Origin: Endozoicomonas acroporae
Lineage (GTDB): Bacteria > Pseudomonadota > Gammaproteobacteria > Pseudomonadales > Endozoicomonadaceae
Assembly (NCBI RefSeq): GCF_002864045.1
Contig: NZ_PJPV01000017.1
Span: forward strand, 41,098 to 105,097
Length of the DNA stretch: 64,000 nt
Direction of reading: 5' to 3'
The position numbers and the translations under genes are program-made. The notes beneath the pieces were generated by a model. It ran no database searches, was not told the origin of the DNA, and saw only the letters and a list, made by a program, of their open reading frames with translations. Positions 10,801 through 18,177 of the stretch are shown here, piece by piece (the stretch's first letter is position 1; every line of letters starts with the position of its first letter).

Positions 10801-11212
10801 AATCAATATCAGACAGCGCCCGCTGCCCCCGTAATTGGCGCATTTCATTGAGCAGGTGCTTCAGCAGGCTGGGGGTATCCCTGCCAGATCTGGAGGTATG
10901 GACAAGATAGCCTGGCAGCTGAAGCATCGCCTGAATCAGTACCACCAGCCGTTGCTGACTGTTATCCGCCGGAGTCTCATTCAGGCTATCTAATAACAGC
11001 AGAATTTCCCGGGTCAGTAACCGGGCTCCCTTCTGTTTCAATATCTTCAGCGTGCTGTGAATTTGCTGGATTTTGGTACGACAATTCTCCAGAAACACAG
11101 CCTCATCTGTGGAATCAGCATACTGTTCAAGGTCCTGACGGGCTTCAGTGAGGGTGCCTTCAATCTCTCCGATAACCCAGTCCAGACCTATGTATTCACG
11201 CTGTTCGACCAT
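4850..11212 (-). CDS. chpA: ChpA, hybrid chemotaxis histidine kinase for type IV pili
   Basis: 2120 residues, in the size class of Pseudomonas ChpA (about 2470). Order: degenerate Hpt-like region at the N-terminus; acidic, Ser/Thr-rich linker (about 560-770); three intact Hpt modules with HTLKG boxes (H811, H1006, H1352); CheA-type dimerisation helices (PPELLETLINLAGE); HATPase with an N-box around N1707 (reading RNAIGHGIE where CheA proteins have DHGIE), DDGRGID and GRGVGMDVV; a CheW domain; and a C-terminal receiver with VVDDS and the phospho-acceptor D2048 in LLDIEMP. It should phosphorylate PilG and PilH in response to PilJ and thereby control pilus extension, retraction and cAMP. Fewer phosphotransfer modules than in Pseudomonas. 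Start ATG has GGGAG seven bases upstream; 129 bp separate it from pilJ, including a nested hairpin at 11276-11311. Confidence 0.95.
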   Translation of the reverse strand: MVEQREYIGLDWVIGEIEGTLTEARQDLEQYADSTDEAVFLENCRTKIQQIHSTLKILKQKGARLLTREILLLLDSLNETPADNSQQRLVVLIQAMLQLPGYLVHTSRSGRDTPSLLKHLLNEMRQLRGQRALSDIDFFAPAIVHTIAPIPEAQLNKLQASGFAVLVRKIRQKYQLCLAGILRDSQRDQQLTVISKIFAKLQNLCWDSPISPLWDACTAFSEGLKEGSITIDSHAIRILREMDNEFKCLASEEAKRLNTPPSEEILRGILYRIAKANSDHALILSLKRRYSLDQALEAEPQDAKLLNIDAATSVVKAIKEELTHIKDALDLYLLNPGDNQSRLRDQLATCQQISDTLGMLGLESLQKIMHREHQHLQMILTGGHSPEKVNDALINTAARLLEVESGLNQFMGLNRSVTGQSSVSAQINDIHQKVIYEARNNLKEAKGAVEGYLGSDYNPEFLVKLLPLMKSIQGSLAMIPLDRVAQLISRCSRHIQQQWLDKNLKPGLDELDAMADSLSSIEYYLEQLSGGASAYVEKTLDITRKSIDRLESSITVTKAEPAAPAISSTPKPEAKANPFAAHLLSDEERAAQEEQAADNDVIEFHYEKPLSSATGAVAASEKEADYGPTIEFSTDSLSPSQAVTGKQDTTYSNSIDIVHRENLIPAAASIESPLTVSDEPTQTIDFSANEENLSDLESVSPEETFSLSEISTSSPDSTVTTYNTPGSDDIAGDLTPSHHSSPKDTLSKEETLSKKEDTFSLSMDEDDDDDLHEVFVEEATEVQQQLKALLPQWRSNIHDAATTNEIRRAFHTLKGSGRMIGADVIGELAWSLENMLNNVVKGTIQASEPIAELLHEVIAMLPELVNDFARDSQQLTPEVLLCMEKADALGKGNHFVVDSEELVEPEQQEPAMMFGNIIEDNAEEALHSDVDELDNELTEPPETEAISNVATEEQTVELDSGYDQQLLAIFATEARSHLSVVKEFIGSSHQMGGDIQITDSVQRALHTLKGSAFMADITPLAELVAAIEKTIKEFRAHLVPADSQVISMLEQGVDLIEDALQQLQTNSHPLELKVDSFLNWLGALHNQLLSNSLHDESAPEPAPVKQPTGQQAALFLASDLDLLLDASSHLKSWVNGTPHEELDRFKFELKVLAENANEAGLSAITELCDVLHDVCTYLETHETRLPQQLLPPFTDGFEALVEMMNQVASQQTPEPPHAIFSALREALESLLFEQALSQADPDLTFEEDLEDHDFDALLDFDVETEAVEDIDLSFTEDNRFKPIAQPSWSASVTAEGTSFAPYINGAEPEPELHKLFIEEAYELLEDSAQSLETWLGNTSDLQPVHELQRCLHTLKGGAMMAELHELGELSHGLEDIYESIANGSCEPESAPLALIQKTHDTIETTLKNPGNGQPSPDVQRMLEELRQWKHRLNTSHSTTEEPDTLPDYLGQAAPAKPLARTFDEDTWVNNLSELPAPDLPKPMPGQVPEPVSTIRLASQSSADREETTLQSSLSEMVRIPPELLETLINLAGETSISRSRIEQQTTDASRTLEEMNRTILRVREQLRRLDIETQSQIISRHQGDLGDNPDFDPLEMDQYSELSQLSHSLVESASDLMDLREALQEKSRDTETLLQQQSRTQIELQEQLMKARMVSFSRLVPRLRKIVRQVSDDLNKPVELVVSNAEGEMDRTMLERMLAPLGHMLRNAIGHGIEDSSAERQNSGKPEVGQIALSIRRDGADVVVELSDDGRGIDIEAVKAKAIEQQLISPDEPVTDQEAIELIMKSGFSTASEVTHLSGRGVGMDVVNNSVRQMGGSIQVKSEAGLGTQFSLRLPFTLSINRALMVEVGSSLYALPMHAIDGISMVSAKMLADCYQNRAPLIYGNGTEHQLIYMGALLGTGSPKISDGQCPVVMVQRGSENLAVQVDAIVGSREIITKSLGIQFSGLAGVNGATILGDGRVVVILDPAALYRKHQLVIQEAKPDAVERHEPDSSDQAIRVLVVDDSVTVRKVTSRLLTRQGYEVISARDGVEAMTRLAEQKPDIMLLDIEMPRMDGFEVASAIRNDPELQDLPIIMITSRTGEKHRHRALSLGVNEYIGKPFQEGPLLEAIEKLIEVETA

Positions 11213-11341
11213 GCCTGGCTCCCGTTTCCAGCTACCATTCCCGCTGTCGTATGCGCTCTTTGTAACGCTCTGTTTAACAAGAGCGCCCGAGCGGCGGGCA
11301 TTATGCTTGTTGTCATACTCTCGTCTCTTGCGGAGTCAGTG

Positions 11342-13411
11342 TCAGGACTCTGAGGTTTCAGGCAGTTTGAAACCCGTAACCGACTGACGCATCTCCATGG
11401 CCATACCGGCCAGATCACCGATGGATTGAGCGGTTGCCTTGGTACCTGAGGAGGTTTGAATCGAAATATCCCGGATGGCCACCATGCGGCTGGAGATCTG
11501 TGAGGCTGACTGTGCCTGGACTTTTGCCGTTTCAGAAATGTTCCGGATCAGGCCTGACAGGCTGTTGGACACCTGCTCGATCTCTTCCAGTGCCACACCG
11601 GCATCCTGCGCCAGACGGGCTCCGTGTACCACTTCAGAGGTGGTTTGTTCCATGGAAATGACCGCTTCGTTGGTGTCAGTCTGGATGGTCGATACCAGCG
11701 CTTCGACCTGTTTGGTGGCTGCCGATACCCGTTCTGCCAGACGTTGCACCTCGTCGGCAACCACGGCAAAGCCCCGGCCTGCTTCACCGGCCATGGAAGC
11801 CTGGATAGCGGCGTTCAGGGACAGAATGTTGGTCTGGTCGGCGATCTCGTTGATCAGTGAGATAATGTCACCGATTTCCTGAGAGGACTCACCCAGTCGT
11901 TTAATACGCTTGGAGGTATCCTGAATCTGTTCACGGATAGTGGTCATGCCATCGATGGTATTTCGTACCACCAACCCACCGTTAGCCGCGATCTGTACCG
12001 AGCGCTCGGCCACATCTGCGGAGTCGGAGGCTCCGCTGGAGACCTTATCAATGGACTCGGCCATCTGGTTCACGGACTGGGTTGTAGCGCCGATTTCCTG
12101 AGCCTGGTGGTCGGAAGCTTCGGCCAGCAGTCGGGCGGTTGCCTGTGTTTCCTGGGCGGCTGCGTCAACCTTGACGGCCGTCTGGTTGATGGTGTTAACC
12201 AGGGCGCGCAGTTGTTCAATGGAGAAGTTAATGGAGTCGGCAATGGCCCCGGTAAAGTCTTCGGTAACACTGGCCTTAACCGTCAAGTCACCGTCTGCCA
12301 GGTCTGCCATTTCATCCAGAAGTCGCAGAATGGCCTTCTGGTTAGCGGCGTTCTGGGCTCTGGTCGCCTCGCTCTGGGTTTTGGTTTCTTCCAGACGACG
12401 GCGGGTATCCATAATGATGGACATGGCGGTGAGCAGGATAAACAGCAGGGAAAGGCCTCCGGAAGCCATGGTGGCCAGCTCCAGTGTCTTCTGTTCAATA
12501 GTGGACGTGGACAGGGTATCTGCCAGCACCGATGTTTGCTGCAGCAGTTGTTGTGAATCGGTGAAGATGGTGTCGGAGGCGGCGCGTACCTGGAACAGTT
12601 CGGGAGAGGTTTCCAGAATCTCATCAACACTGCCATCGACGAATTCAAACAGGTCAGAGATCTCCATAAGACGGTCAACGGCCTCATCATCGGTCACCTG
12701 ACTGATGCGCATGGCAAGGTTACCTTCCAGCATACCCTGCAGTACCCGCCCGAAGAGCTTGGCATCACGGCCAAAGCTGTCAGCCGCCATGATGGAGTCT
12801 TCGCCACCTTCCAGAACCTTGGCAACACTCCGGATAATACGCTCTGCCAGCCAGGGCTGGCGCTGAGCCATGGCAATCTGGTCGGAGGGTGCATTGTTAT
12901 CCAGAAGGATTTCTACCACCTCGTCGTATTCAATTTGCAGTTGGGGAATGGTTTCACTCAGTGTGGTAGCAACTTCATGCAGAGACAGTACGGTGTCCTG
13001 TGCCGCGAGAATACTGTCGGCTTCTACCTTCATTTCAGACCATGAAGAATCCAGGGCTTCAATTTGCTGGGCGGTAGCGCTATCGGATGTGTCAATAAAG
13101 GGGATAACAGAAAGGCTGGCACGGTTCAGCTCATCAATATATTGGCCAAACATTGCTGTTGCTTCTTTCAGCAGGGGAAAGGCTTCTTCTTTACCGGAGG
13201 CCGCTTCTGAGGCGTTTTTGGCAATCTGCTGGGAAAGGACCCGAAGCTCACTGGCATTGGTTTCATGGGTGTGCAGCAGCTGGGACTGCTGGTCATTATA
13301 GATAAATGCACCTGTCATCACTGACAGGGACAGCACCAGCATGGTGATCGAAGCGATCGTGGCTCTGTTAGCCTTGCTTCCCTGTCCCGTATTCGCTTGA
13401 TTGCCTTTCAT
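11342..13411 (-). CDS. pilJ: PilJ, methyl-accepting receptor of the Chp system
   Basis: 689 residues, close to Pseudomonas PilJ (682). A membrane segment at about 17-38, a long periplasmic helical sensor with PilJ-type paired repeats, a second membrane segment at about 312-332, a HAMP-like linker, and a cytoplasmic signalling hairpin whose tip (about 520-565) carries the conserved EIADQTNILSLNAAI and GRGFAVVADEVQRLAERV blocks. It senses surface contact or pilin in Pseudomonas and activates ChpA. In this cluster neither pilK (methyltransferase) nor chpB (methylesterase) is found, so adaptation by methylation would need enzymes encoded elsewhere. It follows pilI after 34 bp, consistent with one transcript. 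Confidence 0.95.
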   Translation of the reverse strand: MKGNQANTGQGSKANRATIASITMLVLSLSVMTGAFIYNDQQSQLLHTHETNASELRVLSQQIAKNASEAASGKEEAFPLLKEATAMFGQYIDELNRASLSVIPFIDTSDSATAQQIEALDSSWSEMKVEADSILAAQDTVLSLHEVATTLSETIPQLQIEYDEVVEILLDNNAPSDQIAMAQRQPWLAERIIRSVAKVLEGGEDSIMAADSFGRDAKLFGRVLQGMLEGNLAMRISQVTDDEAVDRLMEISDLFEFVDGSVDEILETSPELFQVRAASDTIFTDSQQLLQQTSVLADTLSTSTIEQKTLELATMASGGLSLLFILLTAMSIIMDTRRRLEETKTQSEATRAQNAANQKAILRLLDEMADLADGDLTVKASVTEDFTGAIADSINFSIEQLRALVNTINQTAVKVDAAAQETQATARLLAEASDHQAQEIGATTQSVNQMAESIDKVSSGASDSADVAERSVQIAANGGLVVRNTIDGMTTIREQIQDTSKRIKRLGESSQEIGDIISLINEIADQTNILSLNAAIQASMAGEAGRGFAVVADEVQRLAERVSAATKQVEALVSTIQTDTNEAVISMEQTTSEVVHGARLAQDAGVALEEIEQVSNSLSGLIRNISETAKVQAQSASQISSRMVAIRDISIQTSSGTKATAQSIGDLAGMAMEMRQSVTGFKLPETSES

Positions 13412-13445
13412 GGTTTATTCCCCGATTTCTAAATCAAAATCCTGT

Positions 13446-14003
13446 TTATTCACTGGCGGCCTTTAGAAAACGCTCGTTGGTAACGAGTCCCTCAACACTG
13501 AATACGACATAGTGTTGATCTTTGACATAGGAGCCCTGGGTAAATGGATGAATATTTTCCGGAATGGTCGCCGGTATTTCATCTGCGTGGCTGCCGACGG
13601 TAAACTGCTGCATACCTTTTACTTCATCAACGATAAGGCCAACGGAAATGTCTTTCTTCTCGATAACAAGTATCCGGTTGTTGTGATTGGGTTGACTGGA
13701 AACATAACTGGCCTGGTTACTTTTCAGAAAGTCGCCCAGGCTGACGACGGGTATCAGGCGTCCCCGGACATTCGCTAATCCCCTGACCCATCGTTGCACA
13801 CCGGGCAATGGCGTTGTCTGGGGAACGGGAAGAATCTCAGATATTGAACCAACCTGAACCATATAATGCTGGCCATCCAGCACAAAGCTGACACCCTGCC
13901 AGTAGCTCAGATCAGTTTGCTCTACCGGGATTTGAGCACTGTACAGGAAAGCACTTTGCTCAAGTGTCTCCAGATAGTCGAACGGATGACTGGAGTTGCT
14001 CAT
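13446..14003 (-). CDS. pilI: PilI, CheW-like adaptor
   Basis: A single CheW domain: QGVSFVLDGQHYMVQVGSIS near the start, then the GVQRWVRGLANVRGRLIPVVSL block typical of CheW/PilI. I place the start at 14003 because AAGGAG lies five bases upstream of that ATG; a further in-frame ATG at 14021 would put this ribosome site inside the coding region. This gives 185 residues versus 178 in Pseudomonas. PilI couples PilJ to ChpA. Genes on both sides (pilH, pilJ) belong to the same operon-like array. Confidence 0.92.
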   Translation of the reverse strand: MSNSSHPFDYLETLEQSAFLYSAQIPVEQTDLSYWQGVSFVLDGQHYMVQVGSISEILPVPQTTPLPGVQRWVRGLANVRGRLIPVVSLGDFLKSNQASYVSSQPNHNNRILVIEKKDISVGLIVDEVKGMQQFTVGSHADEIPATIPENIHPFTQGSYVKDQHYVVFSVEGLVTNERFLKAASE

Positions 14004-14101
14004 AGTACTCCTTTCCTTCATTGTTCCCTTGACAATTGACCGTGACGAATGCGGGATAGCCCTCGTGTCCGAAAGGGTTTTTCGGAGTAGCCAGGCCTGA
14101 T

Positions 14102-14476
14102 TCAGGCCGCAGCATCACTCAGGACTTCGTTCAGCGTTTCCAGAAGCAGGGTTTCCTTAATGGGCTTGGTCAGATAGTTTCTGGCTCCCTGTCGCATGCC
14201 CCAGACGCGATCCGTTTCCTGATCTTTGGTGGTGACAATTATGACCGGAATGTGTCCAGTGCTGCCATCTTTAGAGAGCTGTCGGGTGGCTTGAAAGCCG
14301 TTCAGGCCCGGCATGACGATATCCATTAATACCGCATCAGGCTGCTCTGCCCGGCAGAGGGCGACACCATCGGCACCATTGTCAGCCGTCATTACGGTAT
14401 GACCATGTTTCTCGAGCATTGCACTCAGCTGGTACAGTTCGGTTGGTGAGTCGTCAACAATTAATACCTTAGCCAT
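14102..14476 (-). CDS. pilH: PilH, CheY-like response regulator
   Basis: 124 residues, one receiver domain. Acidic pocket in ILIVDDSP-type N-terminus (VLIVDDSPTELY), phospho-acceptor Asp in AVLMDIVMPGLNGFQATRQL, conserved Thr in VIIVTTKDQETDRVWGMRQG and Lys in YLTKPI. In Pseudomonas PilH counteracts PilG, probably as the regulator of retraction or as a phosphate sink. It is second in the array after pilG, separated by 128 bp containing a cccgggtg-rich stretch but no gene. Confidence 0.93.
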   Translation of the reverse strand: MAKVLIVDDSPTELYQLSAMLEKHGHTVMTADNGADGVALCRAEQPDAVLMDIVMPGLNGFQATRQLSKDGSTGHIPVIIVTTKDQETDRVWGMRQGARNYLTKPIKETLLLETLNEVLSDAAA

Positions 14477-14604
14477 AAATCCCCCGGGTGTTTTGGCCTG
14501 AATAAGGGCCGCACCAAACTTGGTTACTTGCTGTTATTTATTTTCTGAACCCTTTCGGGTCTCATTGACAGAGACGTCGTCAGGGGCTTCCCATTCACGT
14601 ACGT

Positions 14605-15003
14605 TTAAACGGCCAGAGCATAGTCAGGGCAGTGTTCCCGAATCGTTGTGAACAGTTCATCACGGCTGAATGGCTTGGTCAGGTAGTAATCTGAACCGGC
14701 AATTCGTCCTCTGGCACGGTCGAAGAGACCATCCTTACTGGAGAGCATGATGACGGGAATCTGTTTAAATGCGTTGTTATTTTTAATCAGCGCACAGGTT
14801 TGATAGCCGTCCAGACGAGGCATCATGATATCGACAAAGATGATGTCCGGTTCGGACTCGGCGATTTTTGCCAATGCGTCAAAGCCATCGGTGGCGGTAA
14901 CCACCTGGCAACCCGCCTTGGTCAGAAGTGTTTCAGCTGTACGACGAATCGTCTTGCTGTCATCGATGATCATGACCTTGAGGTCTGTTCCGCTACCTTG
15001 CAT
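14605..15003 (-). CDS. pilG: PilG, CheY-like response regulator
   Basis: 132 residues, one receiver domain nearly collinear with Pseudomonas PilG: VMIIDDSKTIRRTAETLL, IIFVDIMMPRLDGYQTCALI with the phospho-acceptor Asp, MLSSKDGLFDRARGR, and SDYYLTKPFSRDEL. PilG promotes pilus extension and raises cAMP through the adenylate cyclase and FimV/FimL hub in Pseudomonas. It is the promoter-proximal gene of the minus-strand cluster; AGGGGT precedes the ATG at good spacing. The 260-bp divergent region to the tolC-like gene should hold promoters for both. Confidence 0.95.
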   Translation of the reverse strand: MQGSGTDLKVMIIDDSKTIRRTAETLLTKAGCQVVTATDGFDALAKIAESEPDIIFVDIMMPRLDGYQTCALIKNNNAFKQIPVIMLSSKDGLFDRARGRIAGSDYYLTKPFSRDELFTTIREHCPDYALAV

Positions 15004-15263
15004 GTTTTACCCCTGGCAATCCGCAGAAGAAGCGACAATGGTTCGCTGCCATTCTTTTCTTGTTGGTCCGTTCCCAATGGCTTAATTCTGTTTTAACCGG
15101 ATATCTGGACCGTTTATTATCCTTTTTTATCATAAGTTGGTCGTTGCTGACCAGAAACGTAATGGTTACAAGTCACGATTTTTCCAACCAGCTGTAAAGT
15201 CCCGACTGTTCATGGCGATGTATCTAGATAATAAATCTCCGTAGGAAAGAGACAGGGACCTCC

Positions 15264-16574
15264 ATGAACCGTTTTCAATTTCTGCTGATCAGCGTGTTTT
15301 CTGGCCTGCTTGGATGGAATGCTGACGTCTCAGCTGAATCTCTGGAAGAAGCTCTGGGTCAGGCTCTGCGTTCAAATCCTCAGGTAAAAGTTGCTCTTAG
15401 CCGCTTAAAGGCTGAGAGAAAAAATATCGATGCAGTCGCTGCCGATTTCTGGCCAACGATTGATCTTGCGGCCGGTATCGGCAGACAGCAAAAGGATACC
15501 AGTCCAGATACCGATGGGGACAAGCTCACCCGCAAGGAAGCTTCATTTTCCCTGAAACAGAACCTCTTTGCCGGTTTTAATACCTGGTATAACGTGAAGG
15601 GGGCCCGTAAAGGTGCTGAGGCGGAGCACTGGCGACTCTACTCTACACTGGAAGATCTGGCGCTGCAGGTTATCAATGTCTATCTCAAAGTGCTTGAGCG
15701 TCGTGACCTGGTGGAACTGGCAGAAGAAAACCTGGACATTCATCACGAAATTTTTGATCAGATTGAGCGTCGTGCCCGTCAGGGGGTGGCCCGCAGCTCT
15801 GATTTGATTCAGGTAGAGGGGCGGCGGGCAAGAGCAAATGCCAATCTCATCAGTGCCAGAAATAATCTGATGGATGCTGAAAGTGAGTACCGTGCCCTGG
15901 TCGGGCACAGTCCCGGTGATTTGGAGTTTCCCGGCTTTGCACATCTTGATTTGCCAGAAGATTTGCAAAATGCCATTAACAACAGCAGGCAGGATCACCC
16001 CAATGTCAAAGCTGCGGAAATGGATGTTGAATCATCGGAACACGCATACTCTTCCCGTAAGAGCAGTTATCTGCCATCGCTGGATGCTGAGTTAGACCAA
16101 AGCTGGAAGCGCAATGCCGATGGCCAGCTGGGTGATTATGGTGATACGGTCGCCATGGTTCGGCTTCGCTACAACTTATTCCGTGGCGGCGGTGATCAGG
16201 CTCGCTTGCTGGAGAGTGCCCATCAGGCAGAAGAGCGGCGCTCCGAGAAAGCCAGGGTCATGAGAGATGTCGAAGAAACAATGCGTATCAGCTGGGCGGC
16301 TCTGCAGTTTATTGGCGCACAACGAGAGTATTTATTGCTTCATGAAGATGCCAGCCGGGATACGGTTGCGGCATACCGGGAGCAATTTAATATTGGTAAG
16401 CGGACACTGCTGGACTTGCTGGACAGCGAAAATGAACTATTTCAGTCCAGCAACAGTTTAACGTCCGCTATCTATCAGGAAACCTATGCCCGTTATCGTG
16501 TCCTGGCGGCGGTGGGCAGGCTACTGGAAAATGTGGAATTTTCTATCCCGAAAAGCTGGCATCTGGATGGTTAA
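15264..16574 (+). CDS. TolC-family outer-membrane efflux or secretion channel
   Basis: 436 residues with an N-terminal signal peptide (hydrophobic core LLISVFSGLLGW, likely cleavage after VSA near residue 24). Two TolC-type repeats with long periplasmic coiled-coil helices follow: SLEEALGQALRSNPQVKVA at the start of the first and YLPSLDAELDQSWKRN, then YNLFRGGGDQARLLESA in the second. The mature sequence resembles the TolC subgroup used with type I secretion of large adhesins (AggA/LapE type), but no ABC exporter or membrane-fusion partner lies beside it, so substrate and partner are unknown. It is transcribed divergently from pilG. AGGAAAGAGACAGGG lies upstream of the ATG. Confidence 0.85.
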   Translation: MNRFQFLLISVFSGLLGWNADVSAESLEEALGQALRSNPQVKVALSRLKAERKNIDAVAADFWPTIDLAAGIGRQQKDTSPDTDGDKLTRKEASFSLKQNLFAGFNTWYNVKGARKGAEAEHWRLYSTLEDLALQVINVYLKVLERRDLVELAEENLDIHHEIFDQIERRARQGVARSSDLIQVEGRRARANANLISARNNLMDAESEYRALVGHSPGDLEFPGFAHLDLPEDLQNAINNSRQDHPNVKAAEMDVESSEHAYSSRKSSYLPSLDAELDQSWKRNADGQLGDYGDTVAMVRLRYNLFRGGGDQARLLESAHQAEERRSEKARVMRDVEETMRISWAALQFIGAQREYLLLHEDASRDTVAAYREQFNIGKRTLLDLLDSENELFQSSNSLTSAIYQETYARYRVLAAVGRLLENVEFSIPKSWHLDG

Positions 16575-16971
16575 AAAACGCCGTATTTTCAAATCGGTCA
16601 GCCTTCTACAGGAGGATTATTGCGAGTGTCAACACCTAAGGCGTTTGGGCTGGATCAGCTGCCCATGCTTCATCTGTGGCCTGGAAGGTGTGAAATGGGG
16701 TGATGTAGATACTGTGTTATTAAGCACCTGACCTTTCTGATATGTCCTTTCCCAGCTCAAGCTAGCCTCCCTGGATTATACCCAAACAACGATTTAGAAA
16801 GAGAAGCTATATACAGGGCGAAGTGTTTTTGTCTGAATCGTAATATAATACGCCGCTTCCAATTTTATGTGTTTTAGTAAATCAGTGGCTTGCCTGTACT
16901 TGGTCGGTAGTTAAGTAGTTGGTTAACATCTTATTATGCTGTCGTCAGTTTTCTGATAAGCCCGAAACGGA
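16575..16971. other. Intergenic region upstream of hslO, likely promoter
   Basis: About 400 bp. A 54-codon frame from 16570 (overlapping the end of the tolC-like gene) has no recognisable homology. A TATAAT-like hexamer occurs in cgtaatataatacgcc near 16840-16855 and may be the -10 element for hslO. No RNA gene recognised. Confidence 0.4.
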
Positions 16972-16980
16972 ATGTTGCTC

Positions 16981-17850
16981 ATGAGCAGAACTGATAACGC
17001 AGTACAACGCTTTATCTTTGAAAATACCGATATTCGCGGTGAAATTGTTTCCCTTAACCACAGTTATGTTGATGCCCTGGCTGCCCATAATTATCCCGAG
17101 GTGGTCAGACGCCTGCTGGGGGAGTTGGTGGCCTCTGCCCTTCTGTTGAGCACAACACTGAAATTTGAGGGGCTGCTTACCCTTCAGGCCAGGGGTGACG
17201 GGCCATTAACTTTGCTTATGGTGGAATGTACCGACCAGCGGTCATTCAGAGCGGTTGCGCAATTCAAGGATGATCTTTCTGAGGGAACGCTTCAGGAGCT
17301 TCTGGGCAAGGCAAGCCTGTTGATTACCGTGGACCCGGTCAAAGGTAAGCGTTACCAAGGCATTGTTCCCCTGGAAAAGGAAACGCTGTCAGCCAGTCTT
17401 GAAGACTATTTTACGCAATCTGTACAGTTGCAGACCCGCCTGTGGCTGGCCTGTGATGGCCAAACCTGTGGCGGTTTTCTGTTGCAGGCTCTGCCTGCCA
17501 GTGTCGAGCTTTCCGAGGACATTCGCGCTGAATCCTGGAAGCGCATGACGGCTCTTGCTGAAACCACTCAAGATGCTGAGCTGCTGGAGCTGGATCATGA
17601 AACACTGCTGGTCAGACTGTTTCATGAAGAAACTGTCCGTATTTTTGACAAGGAGCCTGTTCGTTTCGTCTGCACCTGTTCCCAGGAAAGAAGTGCAAAA
17701 ATCATCAGCACTCTGGATCGCAAAGAAATTGAGTCAATTATTGAAGAAGAAGGTCAGGTGGCGATGGACTGCCAGTTCTGCAATCACCAATATGTCTTTG
17801 GTAAAGATGACATCGATTCAATCTTTAACGAAAAACCACAACTTCACTGA
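16981..17850 (+). CDS. hslO: Hsp33, redox-regulated chaperone
   Basis: 289 residues from the ATG at 16981, which has CGGAA nine bases upstream; an ATG at 16972 in the same frame would leave no ribosome site. Hsp33 is a cytoplasmic holdase activated by oxidative unfolding. The zinc-binding thiol switch is intact: CxC at C231/C233 and CxxC at C264/C267. The N-terminal region (NTDIRGEIVSLNHSY, ALLLSTTLKFEG) matches the family. It is followed by pckA, the same order as in Pseudomonas. Confidence 0.96.
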   Translation: MSRTDNAVQRFIFENTDIRGEIVSLNHSYVDALAAHNYPEVVRRLLGELVASALLLSTTLKFEGLLTLQARGDGPLTLLMVECTDQRSFRAVAQFKDDLSEGTLQELLGKASLLITVDPVKGKRYQGIVPLEKETLSASLEDYFTQSVQLQTRLWLACDGQTCGGFLLQALPASVELSEDIRAESWKRMTALAETTQDAELLELDHETLLVRLFHEETVRIFDKEPVRFVCTCSQERSAKIISTLDRKEIESIIEEEGQVAMDCQFCNHQYVFGKDDIDSIFNEKPQLH

Positions 17851-17878
17851 AGTTTTCTGATTTCTCTCCTTCCGATCC

Positions 17879-17906
17879 GGTCAGGAATTCCATTGAATTT
17901 CTGACC
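17879..17906 (+). terminator. 12-bp hairpin after hslO
   Basis: Stem ggtcaggaattc (17879-17890) pairs with gaatttctgacc (17895-17906) around a catt loop, one G-T pair. It is followed by A-rich rather than T-rich sequence on the plus strand, so factor-independent termination of hslO is uncertain. Confidence 0.5.
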
Positions 17907-18177
17907 AGTCAGAAAAAATACGGCATTGCTCGTCTATATTTTCTTCCAGTCACTGAGGATAAATTTGACCCGGGGCAATACTTCTTAGCCGACAAAGGTT
18001 TAACGTTTTTACCAGACTCAATTAACCAAGAGGTGTGATGAGGGGGTCTATAACCTGTAATTCCAGAGTTATATTTCAATAATAGATCTAATACCCTATC
18101 ATAGCACGCCACAAGAATTACCATAATCTAACAACACAAAACGTTAAGTTGAGCGTATTGCCGCAGGAGAACTTTGC

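Noticed and set aside
16570..16731. 54-codon frame overlapping the end of the tolC-like gene
   Set aside because: No homology seen and no independent ribosome site.
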